Below are positions 1 to 6,554 of a stretch of 12,755 nt of DNA, one piece after another (the first letter of the stretch is position 1; every line of letters starts with the position of its first letter). The notes beneath the pieces are model-generated. The model made no database searches and was not told where the DNA came from. It worked only from the letters and a program-made list of their open reading frames with translations. Both the position numbers and the translations under genes were made by a program. The stretch comes from Modestobacter sp. (GTDB taxonomy: Bacteria > Actinomycetota > Actinomycetes > Mycobacteriales > Geodermatophilaceae). The stretch spans positions 1 to 12,755 of the forward strand of contig JAOPVN010000198.1 in NCBI GenBank assembly GCA_025966175.1, in the 5' to 3' direction.

Positions 1-109
1 TGCTGTGCACCGCGGTGACGAACCAGCCGTCGAAGCGCGGATCGCGGCTGGCCACGGCGCGGTAGCAGTGCTCCACGTCGAGTCGTCCGCGCTCCAGCGT
101 CGCTGTCAT
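1..109 (-). CDS. Ada/AlkA-type DNA repair protein, N-terminal fragment cut by window edge
   Basis: Only the first 36 codons are in the window, read leftward from an ATG at 107-109; the rest lies beyond base 1. The visible peptide contains CYRAVASRDPRFDGWFVTAV, which closely matches the start of the Ada metal-binding domain found at the N-terminus of Ada regulators and of actinobacterial Ada-AlkA fusion DNA-3-methyladenine glycosylases. In that family this segment leads directly into the GIYCRPSC zinc motif, which would be just outside the window. The expected role is alkylation-damage sensing or repair in the cytoplasm. No clear Shine-Dalgarno sequence precedes the ATG, and no other start in the same frame lies near. 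The gene is divergent from the ABC ATPase remnant at 251. Family assignment rests on this one block; whether the protein is an Ada regulator or a glycosylase fusion cannot be told. Confidence 0.72.
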   Translation of the reverse strand, partial: MTATLERGRLDVEHCYRAVASRDPRFDGWFVTAVHS

Positions 110-250
110 GGCACGAGCATGACACCGATGCGGCCCGGGAACTGGCGGCTTTCGGCCGCGACGGTGGACGGCCGGTGTCCACCGACCGGTGGACGGCGGG
201 CCCACGACTCGGCGGTCCCGGCAGGAGTTGTGCGGCAGCAGGCTCGGGGC

Positions 251-526
251 ATGACATCGACCCAGGTGGCGCCGCTGGTGACGGGAACCGGCGGAGAATC
301 GCCCGCTGTGACCGTCCGGGGCCTGACCAAGAGCTACGCAGGCCGTGCCGTCGTCGACGGGCTGGACCTGGAGGTGCGGCGCGGGGAGTGCTTGGCACTG
401 CGGGGCCCGATCGGGGTCGTCAGCCAGGGCGAGGGCGCCGGCCCGGCACTGAGCGTCCGGGAGTCGCTCGACCACTTGCCTGCGTGTTCGCCAGACTCGG
501 CGTCGACCACCGCACGCGGGCGGTGA
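251..526 (+). pseudogene. ABC transporter ATP-binding protein remnant lacking Walker A
   Basis: From the ATG at 251 the frame encodes a recognisable start of a DrrA-like ABC ATPase: VTVRGLTKSYAGRAVVDGLD then EVRRGECLALRGP. In the family, GP is followed by NGAGKTT (Walker A) and about 30 more residues. Here GP is followed at once by IGVVSQGEG, which is the Q-loop region, so the nucleotide-binding loop has been deleted in frame. A second lesion follows: after ESLDHL (about base 478) the family-like continuation ACVFARLG is in another frame, so the annotated frame ends in unrelated residues. Nothing like the signature LSGGQ, Walker B or any permease follows. I infer a dead fragment of an export ATPase that was once larger; it cannot bind ATP as written. 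The GTG/ATG choice upstream is immaterial because the gene is broken. Confidence 0.75.
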
Positions 527-606
527 TGACGGCGGCCGAGTGGTCTGCTGCTCGGTCCGGGCGCCAACCGAGTCGGCGATTCTGGGCTTTGACCTGGGCT
601 TTTGTC

Positions 607-635
607 TTGCGCCGACGCCTCGACGGCGATAGGCT
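607..635 (+). promoter_or_regulatory. Predicted promoter of the DUF222/HNH gene
   Basis: A -35-like TTGCGC (607-612) is followed after 17 bp by a -10-like TAGGCT (630-635). Transcription would start near 642, inside the LexA box at 634-653 and about 27 bp before the GTG. The arrangement is typical for a gene repressed by LexA bound over the start point. The -35 is weak and there is no transcript evidence. Confidence 0.45.
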
Positions 636-653
636 TCGAACACACGTTCGAAG
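634..653. promoter_or_regulatory. LexA-binding SOS box
   Basis: The 20-bp stretch is a perfect inverted repeat, CTTCGAAC-ACAC-GTTCGAAG. Its core TCGAAC-N4-GTTCGA (636-651) is exactly the SOS-box consensus established for mycobacteria and other Actinobacteria. It overlaps the 3' edge of the predicted -10 and the start point, and ends 15 bp before the GTG of the DUF222/HNH gene at 669, so bound LexA should block transcription until DNA damage. LexA itself is not in the window. Confidence 0.85.
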
Positions 654-668
654 TGGTCGGGAGGTGTC

Positions 669-1880
669 GTGGGCGAGGTGCAGTCGGCCCTGGACGCCTT
701 GGCCGCGGAGGATCTGAAGCCGATGTTCGGCCCGCAGCTGCTGGAGCGGCTGCGCGGTCTCGTGCAGCTGCAGAACCGGGTCGCGGCCGAGGTGACCCGC
801 ACGGTGCGGGAGTGCGAGCTGACCCAGGCGGCGGAGACCGACGGGTTGAAGACGATGCAGTCCTGGCTGCGTGGGCACGCTCATCTCGCCCCGCAGGCTG
901 CCGGGCAGCTGGTGCGGTCGGGGCGGGCGTTGGAGCATCTGCCGGCGGTGGCGGCGGCGTTCGCCGAGGGATCGGTCACCGCCGGGCAGGTGGCGCTGAT
1001 CGCGCCGATCGTGGGGGAGCAGGAGCTGGCCGCGGCGGCGGAGCGGGATGTGGACCTGGGTGCGATCGAGGAGTCGATCGTGGCGGTCGCGCAGACCCGG
1101 CCGCACGACACGCTGGCCCAGGTGGTGCACCGCTACCGCGAGGCGCTGGACCCCGATGGTCCCGAGCCCGATCCCACCGAGGGGCGCCGGTTCACCTTCA
1201 GCACCCGCGCCGACGGCAGCGGCAGCGGCCGCTTCGACCTCGACGCCGTGGGGTTCGAGAAGGTCCGGGCGGTGATCGAGTCGATGGTGCAGGCCGCCCG
1301 GCCGAAGGGGGACACCCGCACGCGGGCGCAGCAGCAGGCCGATGCACTGGTGCAGTGGGCCGACAACACCCTGGCGTCGGGGGACCTGCCGGTCCTGCGG
1401 ACGGTGAAGCCGCACCTGATCGTCACCATCGACGTCGAGGACCTGCTGGACCCCTCCACCGGCCGGGGTGCGGCGGAGACCGGGTTCGGCGCGACCATCT
1501 CCGCCGCCCGGGCCCGCTGGGCCGCCTGTGATGCGACCATCAGCCGGCTGGTGCTGGACCCCGACGGGCTCCCACTGGACCTGGGGCGGGAGAAGCGCGT
1601 CGTCCCCCCGCACCTGCGGCGGGCGGTCGAGCGCCGGGACCGGCACTGCGTCTTCGTCGGCTGCGGGGCCCCGACGCACTGGTGCGACGTCCATCATCTC
1701 CTCGAGTGGATCAACGGCGGCGAGACCAGCCTGGAGAACTCAGCCCTGCTCTGCGAGCGGCACCACACCAAGGTGCATCACGGCTTTCGGGTGGACCGCG
1801 ATGACACCGCACCGCCGGGCAGCCGATGGCGCACCTACCGCCCCGACGGCAGTGAGATCCTGATCCCGGCGCTGGCGTAG
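669..1880 (+). CDS. DUF222/HNH endonuclease-domain protein, SOS-controlled
   Basis: A 403-residue protein of the DUF222-HNH family (related to the 13E12-repeat proteins of mycobacteria). Residues about 20-300 form the alanine- and arginine-rich DUF222 domain. The HNH nuclease module is near the C-terminus: cysteines C327, C332, C339 and C362 form the usual zinc-binding frame, and H342-H343, N357 and H365-H366 supply the His-Asn-His pattern (WCDVHH, ENSALLC, ERHH). All family motifs are present, so the nuclease looks intact. The GTG at 669 is preferred because GGGAGG lies just upstream at 659-664; the spacing is short (4 bp). The family's biological role is poorly known; HNH domains cleave DNA with a metal ion. 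A consensus LexA box sits over the promoter, which matches the known SOS induction of several mycobacterial 13E12-family genes. The gene ends 36 bp before ychF. Confidence 0.92.
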   Translation: MGEVQSALDALAAEDLKPMFGPQLLERLRGLVQLQNRVAAEVTRTVRECELTQAAETDGLKTMQSWLRGHAHLAPQAAGQLVRSGRALEHLPAVAAAFAEGSVTAGQVALIAPIVGEQELAAAAERDVDLGAIEESIVAVAQTRPHDTLAQVVHRYREALDPDGPEPDPTEGRRFTFSTRADGSGSGRFDLDAVGFEKVRAVIESMVQAARPKGDTRTRAQQQADALVQWADNTLASGDLPVLRTVKPHLIVTIDVEDLLDPSTGRGAAETGFGATISAARARWAACDATISRLVLDPDGLPLDLGREKRVVPPHLRRAVERRDRHCVFVGCGAPTHWCDVHHLLEWINGGETSLENSALLCERHHTKVHHGFRVDRDDTAPPGSRWRTYRPDGSEILIPALA

Positions 1881-1902
1881 CTGCCGCACGTCTGGACGCA
1901 CG

Positions 1903-1908
1903 TAAGCT
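1903..1908 (+). promoter_or_regulatory. -10 element for leaderless ychF transcript
   Basis: TAAGCT ends 8 bp before the GTG of ychF, and the intervening bases contain no Shine-Dalgarno sequence. This spacing puts the transcription start at or next to the GTG, the layout of leaderless mRNAs that are common in Actinobacteria. No convincing -35 is visible. Confidence 0.45.
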
Positions 1909-1916
1909 GGTCTCTC

Positions 1917-2990
1917 GTGAGTCTCACCATCGGGATCGTCGGGCTGCCCAACGTCGGCAAGTCGACGCTGTTCAACGCCCTGACCAAGAACGACGTGCTC
2001 GCCGCGAACTACCCGTTCGCCACGATCGAGCCCAACGTCGGCGTGGTGGGCGTCCCCGACCCGCGGCTGGCGAAGCTGGCCGAGGTGTTCGGCTCGCAGA
2101 AGATCATCCCGGCGACGGTGTCGTTCGTGGACATCGCCGGCATCGTGCGCGGCGCGAGCGAGGGCGCCGGGCTGGGCAACAAGTTCCTGGCCAACATCCG
2201 CGAGAGCGACGCGATCTGCCAGGTGATCCGGGTGTTCACCGACCCCGACGTGGTGCACGTCGAGGGCAAGGTCGACCCGGCCGACGACATCGAGACGATC
2301 AACACCGAGCTCGTTCTCGCCGACATGCAGACGCTGGAGAAGGCGATCCCGCGGCTGGAGAAGGAGTCCCGCAAGGACAAGGACCGCAAGGTCCTGCACG
2401 ACGCCGCCGTCGCCGCTCAGGCGGTGTTGGACGAGGGCCGCACGTTGTTCTCCGCCGGCGTCGACCCGGAGCCGCTGCGCGAACTGTCGCTGCTGACCAC
2501 CAAGCCGTTCCTGTACGTGTTCAACGTCGACACCGACGAGCTGTCCAACACCGAGCTGCTGGACTCACTGCGGGCGATGGTCGCGCCGGCCGAGGCGATC
2601 GTGCTCGACGCACAGACCGAGTCCGAGCTGATCGAACTGCCCGAGGAGGAGGCCGCCGAGCTGCTGGCCTCCATCGGGCAGAACGAGCCCGGCCTGGATC
2701 AGCTCGCCTCGGTCGGTTTCCGGACCCTGGGGCTGCAGACCTACCTGACCGCCGGGCCCAAGGAGTCGCGGGCCTGGACGATCTCGGTCGGCGCCACGGC
2801 CCCGCAGGCGGCCGGCGTCATCCACACCGACAACCAGCGTGGCAACATCAAGGCCGAGGTCGTCGGCTTCGAGCAGCTGATGGAGGCCGGGTCGATGGCC
2901 GAGGCCAAGTCCCGCGGCTGGGTGCGCATCGAGGGCAAGGACTACGTCATGGCCGACGGCGACGTCGTGGAGTTCCGCTTCAACGTCTGA
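1917..2990 (+). CDS. ychF: Ribosome-associated ATPase YchF (Obg family, OLA1-like)
   Basis: A complete 357-residue YchF, the usual length for the family. The P-loop is GLPNVGKST at residues 9-17, and the G3 motif is DIAG at 72-75 followed by the conserved GAGLGNKFL stretch. The G4 position reads NVDT (N203-T206) instead of the GTPase NKxD; loss of that motif is the known reason YchF proteins prefer ATP to GTP. A coiled-coil arm fills about 130-200 and a TGS domain the C-terminal 80 residues, ending in the near-universal DVVEFRFNV. The protein is cytosolic and in other bacteria binds ribosomes and influences stress responses. The GTG at 1917 has no ribosome-binding site and follows a -10 element at leaderless spacing. 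The last codons form one copy of the 27-bp repeat that I interpret as a phage-type attachment site; the reading frame is unharmed. Confidence 0.97.
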   Translation: MSLTIGIVGLPNVGKSTLFNALTKNDVLAANYPFATIEPNVGVVGVPDPRLAKLAEVFGSQKIIPATVSFVDIAGIVRGASEGAGLGNKFLANIRESDAICQVIRVFTDPDVVHVEGKVDPADDIETINTELVLADMQTLEKAIPRLEKESRKDKDRKVLHDAAVAAQAVLDEGRTLFSAGVDPEPLRELSLLTTKPFLYVFNVDTDELSNTELLDSLRAMVAPAEAIVLDAQTESELIELPEEEAAELLASIGQNEPGLDQLASVGFRTLGLQTYLTAGPKESRAWTISVGATAPQAAGVIHTDNQRGNIKAEVVGFEQLMEAGSMAEAKSRGWVRIEGKDYVMADGDVVEFRFNV

Positions 2991-2998
2991 TTCGCCCT
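2972..2998. repeat. Attachment-site copy 1 (attL-like) at the 3' end of ychF
   Basis: This 27-bp segment starts GTTCCGCTTCAACGTCTGAT, covers the ychF codons FRFNV and stop, and extends 8 bp past the stop. It recurs at 9996-10022 with one mismatch (T at 2992, C at 10016). An integrase C-terminus fragment on the minus strand ends 11 bp to its right, as at the second copy. The identity stops sharply at the left edge (GAG against GAC before GTTCC), so this is not a leftover of a larger ychF duplication. I interpret it as the junction between chromosome and an integrated element. Confidence 0.8.
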
Positions 2999-3009
2999 AA
3001 ACCCACAGG

Positions 3010-3126
3010 TCAGCGGCTTGTCGGCGTCGCTGCGGTCCGCAGAGAGTCCGCAGGATCGTCGAGTGCTGCGGACATCAGACCGTCCGTGGCGGCCCGTGTG
3101 CGGTCCTCTGCGTCGGGCCACAGGTG
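3010..3126 (-). pseudogene. Tyrosine integrase, C-terminal remnant (38 codons)
   Basis: Read leftward, this stretch encodes HLWPDAEDRTRAATDGLM followed by SAALDDPADSLRTAATPTSR and a TGA at 3010-3012. The first part is nearly the same as the C-terminus of the integrase at 10034-10678 (HLWPDAEDRTRAATDSLM). At DNA level 3086-3126 matches 10098-10138 at 39 of 41 bases. Homology ends abruptly at 3126/3127, one codon after the position of the catalytic tyrosine (TYG-HLW), so everything catalytic is gone. The last residues differ from the second integrase, which means the two genes are relatives and not a recent copy. The stop is 11 bp from the 27-bp repeat, the same distance as for the second integrase. 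This remnant is what identifies the left end of the island. Confidence 0.85.
3034..3052. repeat. Left-end octamers resembling integrase arm-type sites
   Basis: GGTCCGCA (3034-3041) and AGTCCGCA (3045-3052) are spaced 11 bp apart, about one helical turn, on the same strand. The exact AGTCCGCA octamer recurs three times near the other end of the island at 9862-9890. They lie inside the integrase remnant, in the codons for DSLRT. Possible integrase arm-binding sites; this is inference from position and repetition. Confidence 0.4.
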
Positions 3127-3281
3127 CAAGAGGTGCCAACTCGACTCAGCTGTGTAGCTGAAAAACTGAAATGCTGCTACTCGACCTGGTGGCCAGCCAA
3201 CCCGCGGGGACCGGCGTTCTCACCAGCAACCGCCGTGGAGCTCGCGCCTCACAACTTCAGACGCACGCCGCGGAGGTCCCG
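3127..3281. other. Junction region between integrase remnant and phosphotransferase
   Basis: These 155 bp follow the abrupt end of integrase homology. The phosphotransferase frame is open back to an ATG at 3171, but the 37 extra residues show no family likeness and that ATG has no ribosome-binding site. The stretch CTGTGTAGCTGAAAAACTG (3150-3168) is poorer in G+C than the neighbourhood. I see no other gene, RNA or repeat in it. Confidence 0.4.
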
Positions 3282-4001
3282 TTGCCCAGCGGGGACGTGA
3301 CGGAGGGCGTCGTTCGGGTCGGGGACACCGTCCGCCGTCCGTCGGGTCCCCACTCCCCGCGGGTCCGGCTGGTCCTCGAGCACCTAGCGTCGGTGGGGTT
3401 CACCGGCTGCCCGCGGTGGCTGGGGGTCGACGAGCGCGGACGGGACGTGCTCACTTTCGTTCCCGGCGAGGTCGCCGGGCGGCCGTGGCCCGCGTGGGTT
3501 GCCGACGACGACCGCATCTACAGCGTCGCCCGACTGGTCCGCGCCTACGACGACGCCGTGGCTTCGCTCGGGCTACCGTCCCTCGCGACCCCGGACCTCA
3601 CCCCGCCGCTGCCGCCGGAGGCGCCCCCGTCCGCCGCCGGTCCGCCCGAGCTGATCGGACACCTCGACGTGACGCCGGAGAACGTCGTCTTCCGCGGGGG
3701 TGTGGCGGTCGCGCTGATCGACTTCGACCTCGCCCGGCCTGCCACCCGGGTCGAGGAGATGTGCAACGTGCTGCTTTGGTGGGCGCCGCTGATGCCGCCG
3801 GCCGACCGGGCCCAGGTGGTGCCCCTGGCCCGCACCAGCGCGGCGCGGTCGTGGTTCGCGATGCGCGCCCGGGCCGAGCACCTCGGTGGCGGGTGGGCGC
3901 GCATGTGGGACGAGGGCGTCGGTGACCGGATCCTGCGCCGCCAGCGGTGGCTCGCCGACCACGGGGACGCGCTGCACGATGCCCTGACCGCCCAGTCCTG
4001 A
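3282..4001 (+). CDS. APH-fold phosphotransferase (aminoglycoside phosphotransferase family)
   Basis: About 239 residues from a TTG at 3282. That start is favoured because GGAGG lies 5 bp upstream (3272-3276) and because family-like sequence begins at once (PSGDVTEGVVRVGDTVRRP). The frame stays open to an ATG at 3171, which would add 37 residues of no recognisable family sequence. The catalytic loop is HLDVTPEN (H127-N134), the Brenner motif with catalytic D129, and the metal-binding DFD follows in ALIDFDLARP. Such proteins transfer the ATP gamma-phosphate to a small-molecule hydroxyl; many family members do not act on aminoglycosides, so the substrate is unknown. The N-lobe is short, as is usual in this actinobacterial subgroup. 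It is the first cargo gene of the island, convergent with the regulator at 4054. Confidence 0.88.
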   Translation: MPSGDVTEGVVRVGDTVRRPSGPHSPRVRLVLEHLASVGFTGCPRWLGVDERGRDVLTFVPGEVAGRPWPAWVADDDRIYSVARLVRAYDDAVASLGLPSLATPDLTPPLPPEAPPSAAGPPELIGHLDVTPENVVFRGGVAVALIDFDLARPATRVEEMCNVLLWWAPLMPPADRAQVVPLARTSAARSWFAMRARAEHLGGGWARMWDEGVGDRILRRQRWLADHGDALHDALTAQS

Positions 4002-4022
4002 CCGCCGCTCTGCCGGTCGGTC

Positions 4023-4064
4023 AGGCGCCCCCGTCGGTACCGATAACGCACCGTTATGGCGCCT
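4023..4064. terminator. Inverted repeats between convergent genes, possible bidirectional terminator
   Basis: ATAACG-CAC-CGTTAT (4043-4057) is a perfect 6-bp stem with a 3-base loop. It is flanked by a second pair of arms, AGGCGCC (4023-4029) and GGCGCCT (4058-4064), so a longer hairpin with a left-side bulge can form. It lies between the convergent ends of the phosphotransferase and the regulator, and the regulator's TAA (4054-4056) is inside the stem. There is no T-run, so intrinsic termination is only a possibility; a protein-binding palindrome is an alternative. Confidence 0.35.
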
Positions 4065-5055
4065 CCGTGTCGGGGCCGGCAGAACGGACGAGCGCTCGCC
4101 CGTTCTGGCTGAGCACGTAGTGCACGTGTCGGCCGGTGCGGTGGCGATCGACGAGGCCGTTGGCGTACAGGACGGTGAGGTGTTGCGAGACGGCGCTCGC
4201 GGTCACGGCCTGCTCCCGGGCCAGGAGGGTGGTGGTTGCCGGTGAGGTGACCGCCCGCAGCAGCCGGGCCCGCGGTCGCCCGACCAGCTGGTCGAGGGCG
4301 CTGGAGGGGGCTTCGGTCGTGGCCGTCCACAGGGTGCCGAGGCCGCGGGCGGGATAGCGCAGCGTTGTCTGGCTCGAGGTGCGGTGCTTGACCGCGACGT
4401 CCGGTCCGCCGAAGACGCTCGGGCACAGCACGAGCCCGCCGGCGCCGAGGTGGATGCGCCGAACTTCGCGGGGCTGGCCGATGGTCAGCTTGCCGGCGTT
4501 CCAGCTGATCGCCGGGTGCAGCTGATCGAGCAATGCGGCTGGACCGCGGGCGGCCAGCTGGGCGGCGCGGTGGGCGATGTCGACCTCGAGCAGCGCCAGC
4601 ATCCGCGGCCAGTGCGGTGCAATCAGCCGGTCGTGGGCCCCCCGCAGTTCTGCGGCGACGTCTGCGAGGGCGGTATCGGTGTCATGGGTCAGCCGGCGGG
4701 CCGCGGGTGGCGGCTGGTTGCTGAAGACCCGGCGGATGCTGGCTCGCACGTCGGCGGGGTCGGTGGCCTGCACCGCGGCCAGTTGGGCATCGAGGCTGCT
4801 GTGCCGGGACGCCGGCGCCGGGGCGAGGAACTCCGGCCAGCTGGGCCGGCCGTGAACCACCAGCTGCTCGAGCAGCGGGAGGGACAGCGGCCGATCGGTG
4901 AGCTCGGCCGCCGTCCGCCGGGACCACGGCGCGTGCACTGACTGCCTGGAAGGGGCGGCCAGCAGCTGCAGGGCGCTGATCGTCTCGTGCAGTGGTGAGA
5001 CGGCGAAGCGGCTACCCGCCAGGTCGTCCAGTTCTAGCTCCAGCGTCCACGCCAC
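4054..5055 (-). CDS. ArsR-type winged-helix transcriptional regulator with DUF5937-like sensor region
   Basis: A 333-residue protein from a GTG at 5055. The long N-terminal part (about 1-250) has the FAVSPLHETISALQLL opening and the Ala/Leu-rich helices of DUF5937-type actinobacterial regulators. The C-terminal 74 residues are an ArsR-like winged helix: RPRARLLRAVTSPATTTLLA, then the recognition helix around TASAVSQHLTVL (about 285-297), then a wing containing GRHVHYVLSQNG. No cysteine pair typical of metal-sensing ArsR proteins is seen in the helix, so a small-molecule ligand is more likely than a metal. It is divergent from the MFS exporter with only 26 bp between the two starts, the standard layout for a local repressor that controls both genes. 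Repression of the exporter is inference from this layout. Confidence 0.86.
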   Translation of the reverse strand: MAWTLELELDDLAGSRFAVSPLHETISALQLLAAPSRQSVHAPWSRRTAAELTDRPLSLPLLEQLVVHGRPSWPEFLAPAPASRHSSLDAQLAAVQATDPADVRASIRRVFSNQPPPAARRLTHDTDTALADVAAELRGAHDRLIAPHWPRMLALLEVDIAHRAAQLAARGPAALLDQLHPAISWNAGKLTIGQPREVRRIHLGAGGLVLCPSVFGGPDVAVKHRTSSQTTLRYPARGLGTLWTATTEAPSSALDQLVGRPRARLLRAVTSPATTTLLAREQAVTASAVSQHLTVLYANGLVDRHRTGRHVHYVLSQNGRALVRSAGPDTEAP

Positions 5056-5077
5056 CGCCCGATGATGTAGCGCTGGA
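5039..5077. promoter_or_regulatory. Candidate operator between the divergent regulator and exporter genes
   Basis: The two start codons are only 26 bp apart, so both promoters must overlap or reach into the coding regions. TCCAGCG (5039-5045) and CGCTGGA (5071-5077) are perfect 7-bp inverted arms 25 bp apart; the left arm is inside the regulator's first codons. This could be the regulator's binding site. The arms are short and GC-rich, so chance occurrence is quite possible. Confidence 0.25.
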
Positions 5078-5081
5078 CTGA

Positions 5082-6362
5082 ATGATGGAAGCAGGGGCGT
5101 GTGCCGCCGACGCTGCTTCAGTGAACTCGGGGACCCGGCTGGGCGGCAGGTACTGGCGGGTGTGGTGGGCCGGTGCGATCGACAGCGTGGGGGACGGCGC
5201 CTGGACCGCGGCGTTGCCGCTGCTGACCATCACGCTCACCACCGATCCCCGGCTGGTGGCGGTGGTGTCGGCGGCCGGGTACCTGCCGTGGCTGCTGGTC
5301 TCCCTGCCGGCCGGGGTGTTGGTGGACCGCCGGCCGCGGCTGGCGCTCATGTGGCGCACCCAGCTCGTACAGCTGGTCCTGGCCGGTGCGGTGACGGTGG
5401 TCGTGCTCGCCGGCGCGGTGTCTGTGCCGCTGATGGCCGTGCTGGTGTTCGCGCTCGGCTGCTGCGAGGTCGTGTTCGGCAACGCCGCGCAGGCGGTGCT
5501 GCCCGAGCTGGTGCCGCGCGAGCTGCTGGCGCGGGCCAACGGCAACCAGTACGCCAGCCAGATCGCCGGGGAGTTCTTCCTCGGTCCCCCGGTCGGCAGC
5601 CTGCTGCTCGTCGTCGCAGCCGCCCTGCCCTTCGGCGTCGACACCGTCAGCTTCGCCGTCTCCGCGGCCCTGCTGGCCGGCATCCGGCGGAACGGGGCGG
5701 TGAGTTTGCAGGGACCGGCGCTGCCGCTGCGGCAGGCGGTCAGGGAGGGACTGCGGTGGCTGGCCGGCCACCGGCTGCTGCGCACGCTGGCGGTGCTGCT
5801 GGGGGTCAACAACTTCTGCAACCAGTTGGGCCAGGCCACCCTGGTGCTCCTGGTCACCGAACGGCTCGGGGTGAGCCACGCCGGCTACGGGCTGCTGCTG
5901 TCCGCGGGTGCCGCAGGCAGCGTGCTCGGCGGCCTCGTCAACCCCCACGTCGTTCACCGTCTCGGCCGCCGCGCCGCAGTGCTCACGGCGCTGACGGCCT
6001 CCGCCGGCGCCTACCTGGGAGCCGGGCTCGTGTCGGATGCGTTTCTGCTCGGGACGCTGCTCGCGGTCAACGGGTTCGCGGTCACGCTGTGGAACATCGC
6101 CACGGTGACTCTCCGCCAGGAGATCGTGCCGCCGCAGCTGCGCGGGCGGGTCACCAGCGTCTACCGGATGCTCGGCTGGGGCCTACTGCCGCTGGGGTCC
6201 CTCGCCGGTGGGCTTGTCGCCCACGGCATCGGTTTGCGCGCCCCACTGCCACTGGCTGGAGCATTGCGCGGGCTCGCGGTGCTCGTCGCCGTCCCCGTCC
6301 TGTGGCGCGAACTCGCCCCCCGGCCTGCCCCGCTCGTTCCGGCCGGGCGGGGCAGGCAGTGA
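5082..6362 (+). CDS. MFS exporter (EntS/MFS_3-like drug efflux family)
   Basis: A 426-residue integral membrane protein with about 12 hydrophobic segments. It has the family-typical opening RYWRVWWAGAIDSVGDGAWT, then PAGVLVDRRPRLALMWRTQL after the second segment, the MFS loop 2-3 motif with its Asp-Arg. The second half starts around residue 230 (LRTLAVLLGVNNFCNQLG) and repeats the pattern with VVHRLGRRAAVL. Members export small molecules such as drugs or siderophores by proton antiport across the cytoplasmic membrane. The ATG at 5082 is kept; a GTG at 5121 (codon 14) would start just before the conserved part and is a real alternative, since neither has a strong ribosome-binding site. Neighbouring ArsR-type repressor and modification enzymes suggest self-protection or resistance, but the substrate is unknown. 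Confidence 0.9.
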   Translation: MMEAGACAADAASVNSGTRLGGRYWRVWWAGAIDSVGDGAWTAALPLLTITLTTDPRLVAVVSAAGYLPWLLVSLPAGVLVDRRPRLALMWRTQLVQLVLAGAVTVVVLAGAVSVPLMAVLVFALGCCEVVFGNAAQAVLPELVPRELLARANGNQYASQIAGEFFLGPPVGSLLLVVAAALPFGVDTVSFAVSAALLAGIRRNGAVSLQGPALPLRQAVREGLRWLAGHRLLRTLAVLLGVNNFCNQLGQATLVLLVTERLGVSHAGYGLLLSAGAAGSVLGGLVNPHVVHRLGRRAAVLTALTASAGAYLGAGLVSDAFLLGTLLAVNGFAVTLWNIATVTLRQEIVPPQLRGRVTSVYRMLGWGLLPLGSLAGGLVAHGIGLRAPLPLAGALRGLAVLVAVPVLWRELAPRPAPLVPAGRGRQ

Positions 6363-6554
6363 TCCACCCAACTTGCCGTCGCCACCAGCCGGTGCGGTTC
6401 AACCGAGCGCAGGTCGGTGCCACTCCCAACCGCGCAAGAATGGGCCCTTTTTGTCTTCCGTTGAGGTGAACCCCGGACACTGGCACGAACCTGGACGCTC
6501 CGGCCTCCGCGAAGCGTGATTGGGGCGGTCCCCCGGGACGGGCACGATGACTGC
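6363..6554. other. Intergenic region between exporter and methyltransferase
   Basis: These 192 bp hold no supported gene. GGGCCCTTTTTG (about 6440-6451) is a GC palindrome followed by five T, but it has no loop and so is not a proper terminator. The methyltransferase frame is open back to a GTG at 6516, but its family sequence starts after the GTG at 6555. No other feature is seen. Confidence 0.4.

Noticed and set aside
420..1697. 425-codon open frame antisense to the DUF222/HNH gene
   Set aside because: The residue mix (Arg/Pro/Gln-rich, no motif) is what the reverse strand of a GC-rich gene gives; the plus-strand frame has full DUF222 and HNH motifs.
2942..3139. 65-codon minus-strand frame over the ychF end
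   Set aside because: It is out of frame with the integrase remnant that occupies the same bases and shows no family sequence.
3171..3281. ATG at 3171 as the phosphotransferase start
   Set aside because: No ribosome-binding site and 37 residues without family likeness; the TTG at 3282 has GGAGG at good spacing. It stays possible but is less likely.
5118..5957. 279-codon minus-strand frame inside the MFS exporter
   Set aside because: Gln/His/Arg-rich antisense of a membrane protein gene with clear transmembrane segments.
6440..6451. GGGCCC followed by five T as a terminator after the exporter
   Set aside because: GGGCCC is self-complementary without a loop, and the flanks do not extend the stem usefully.
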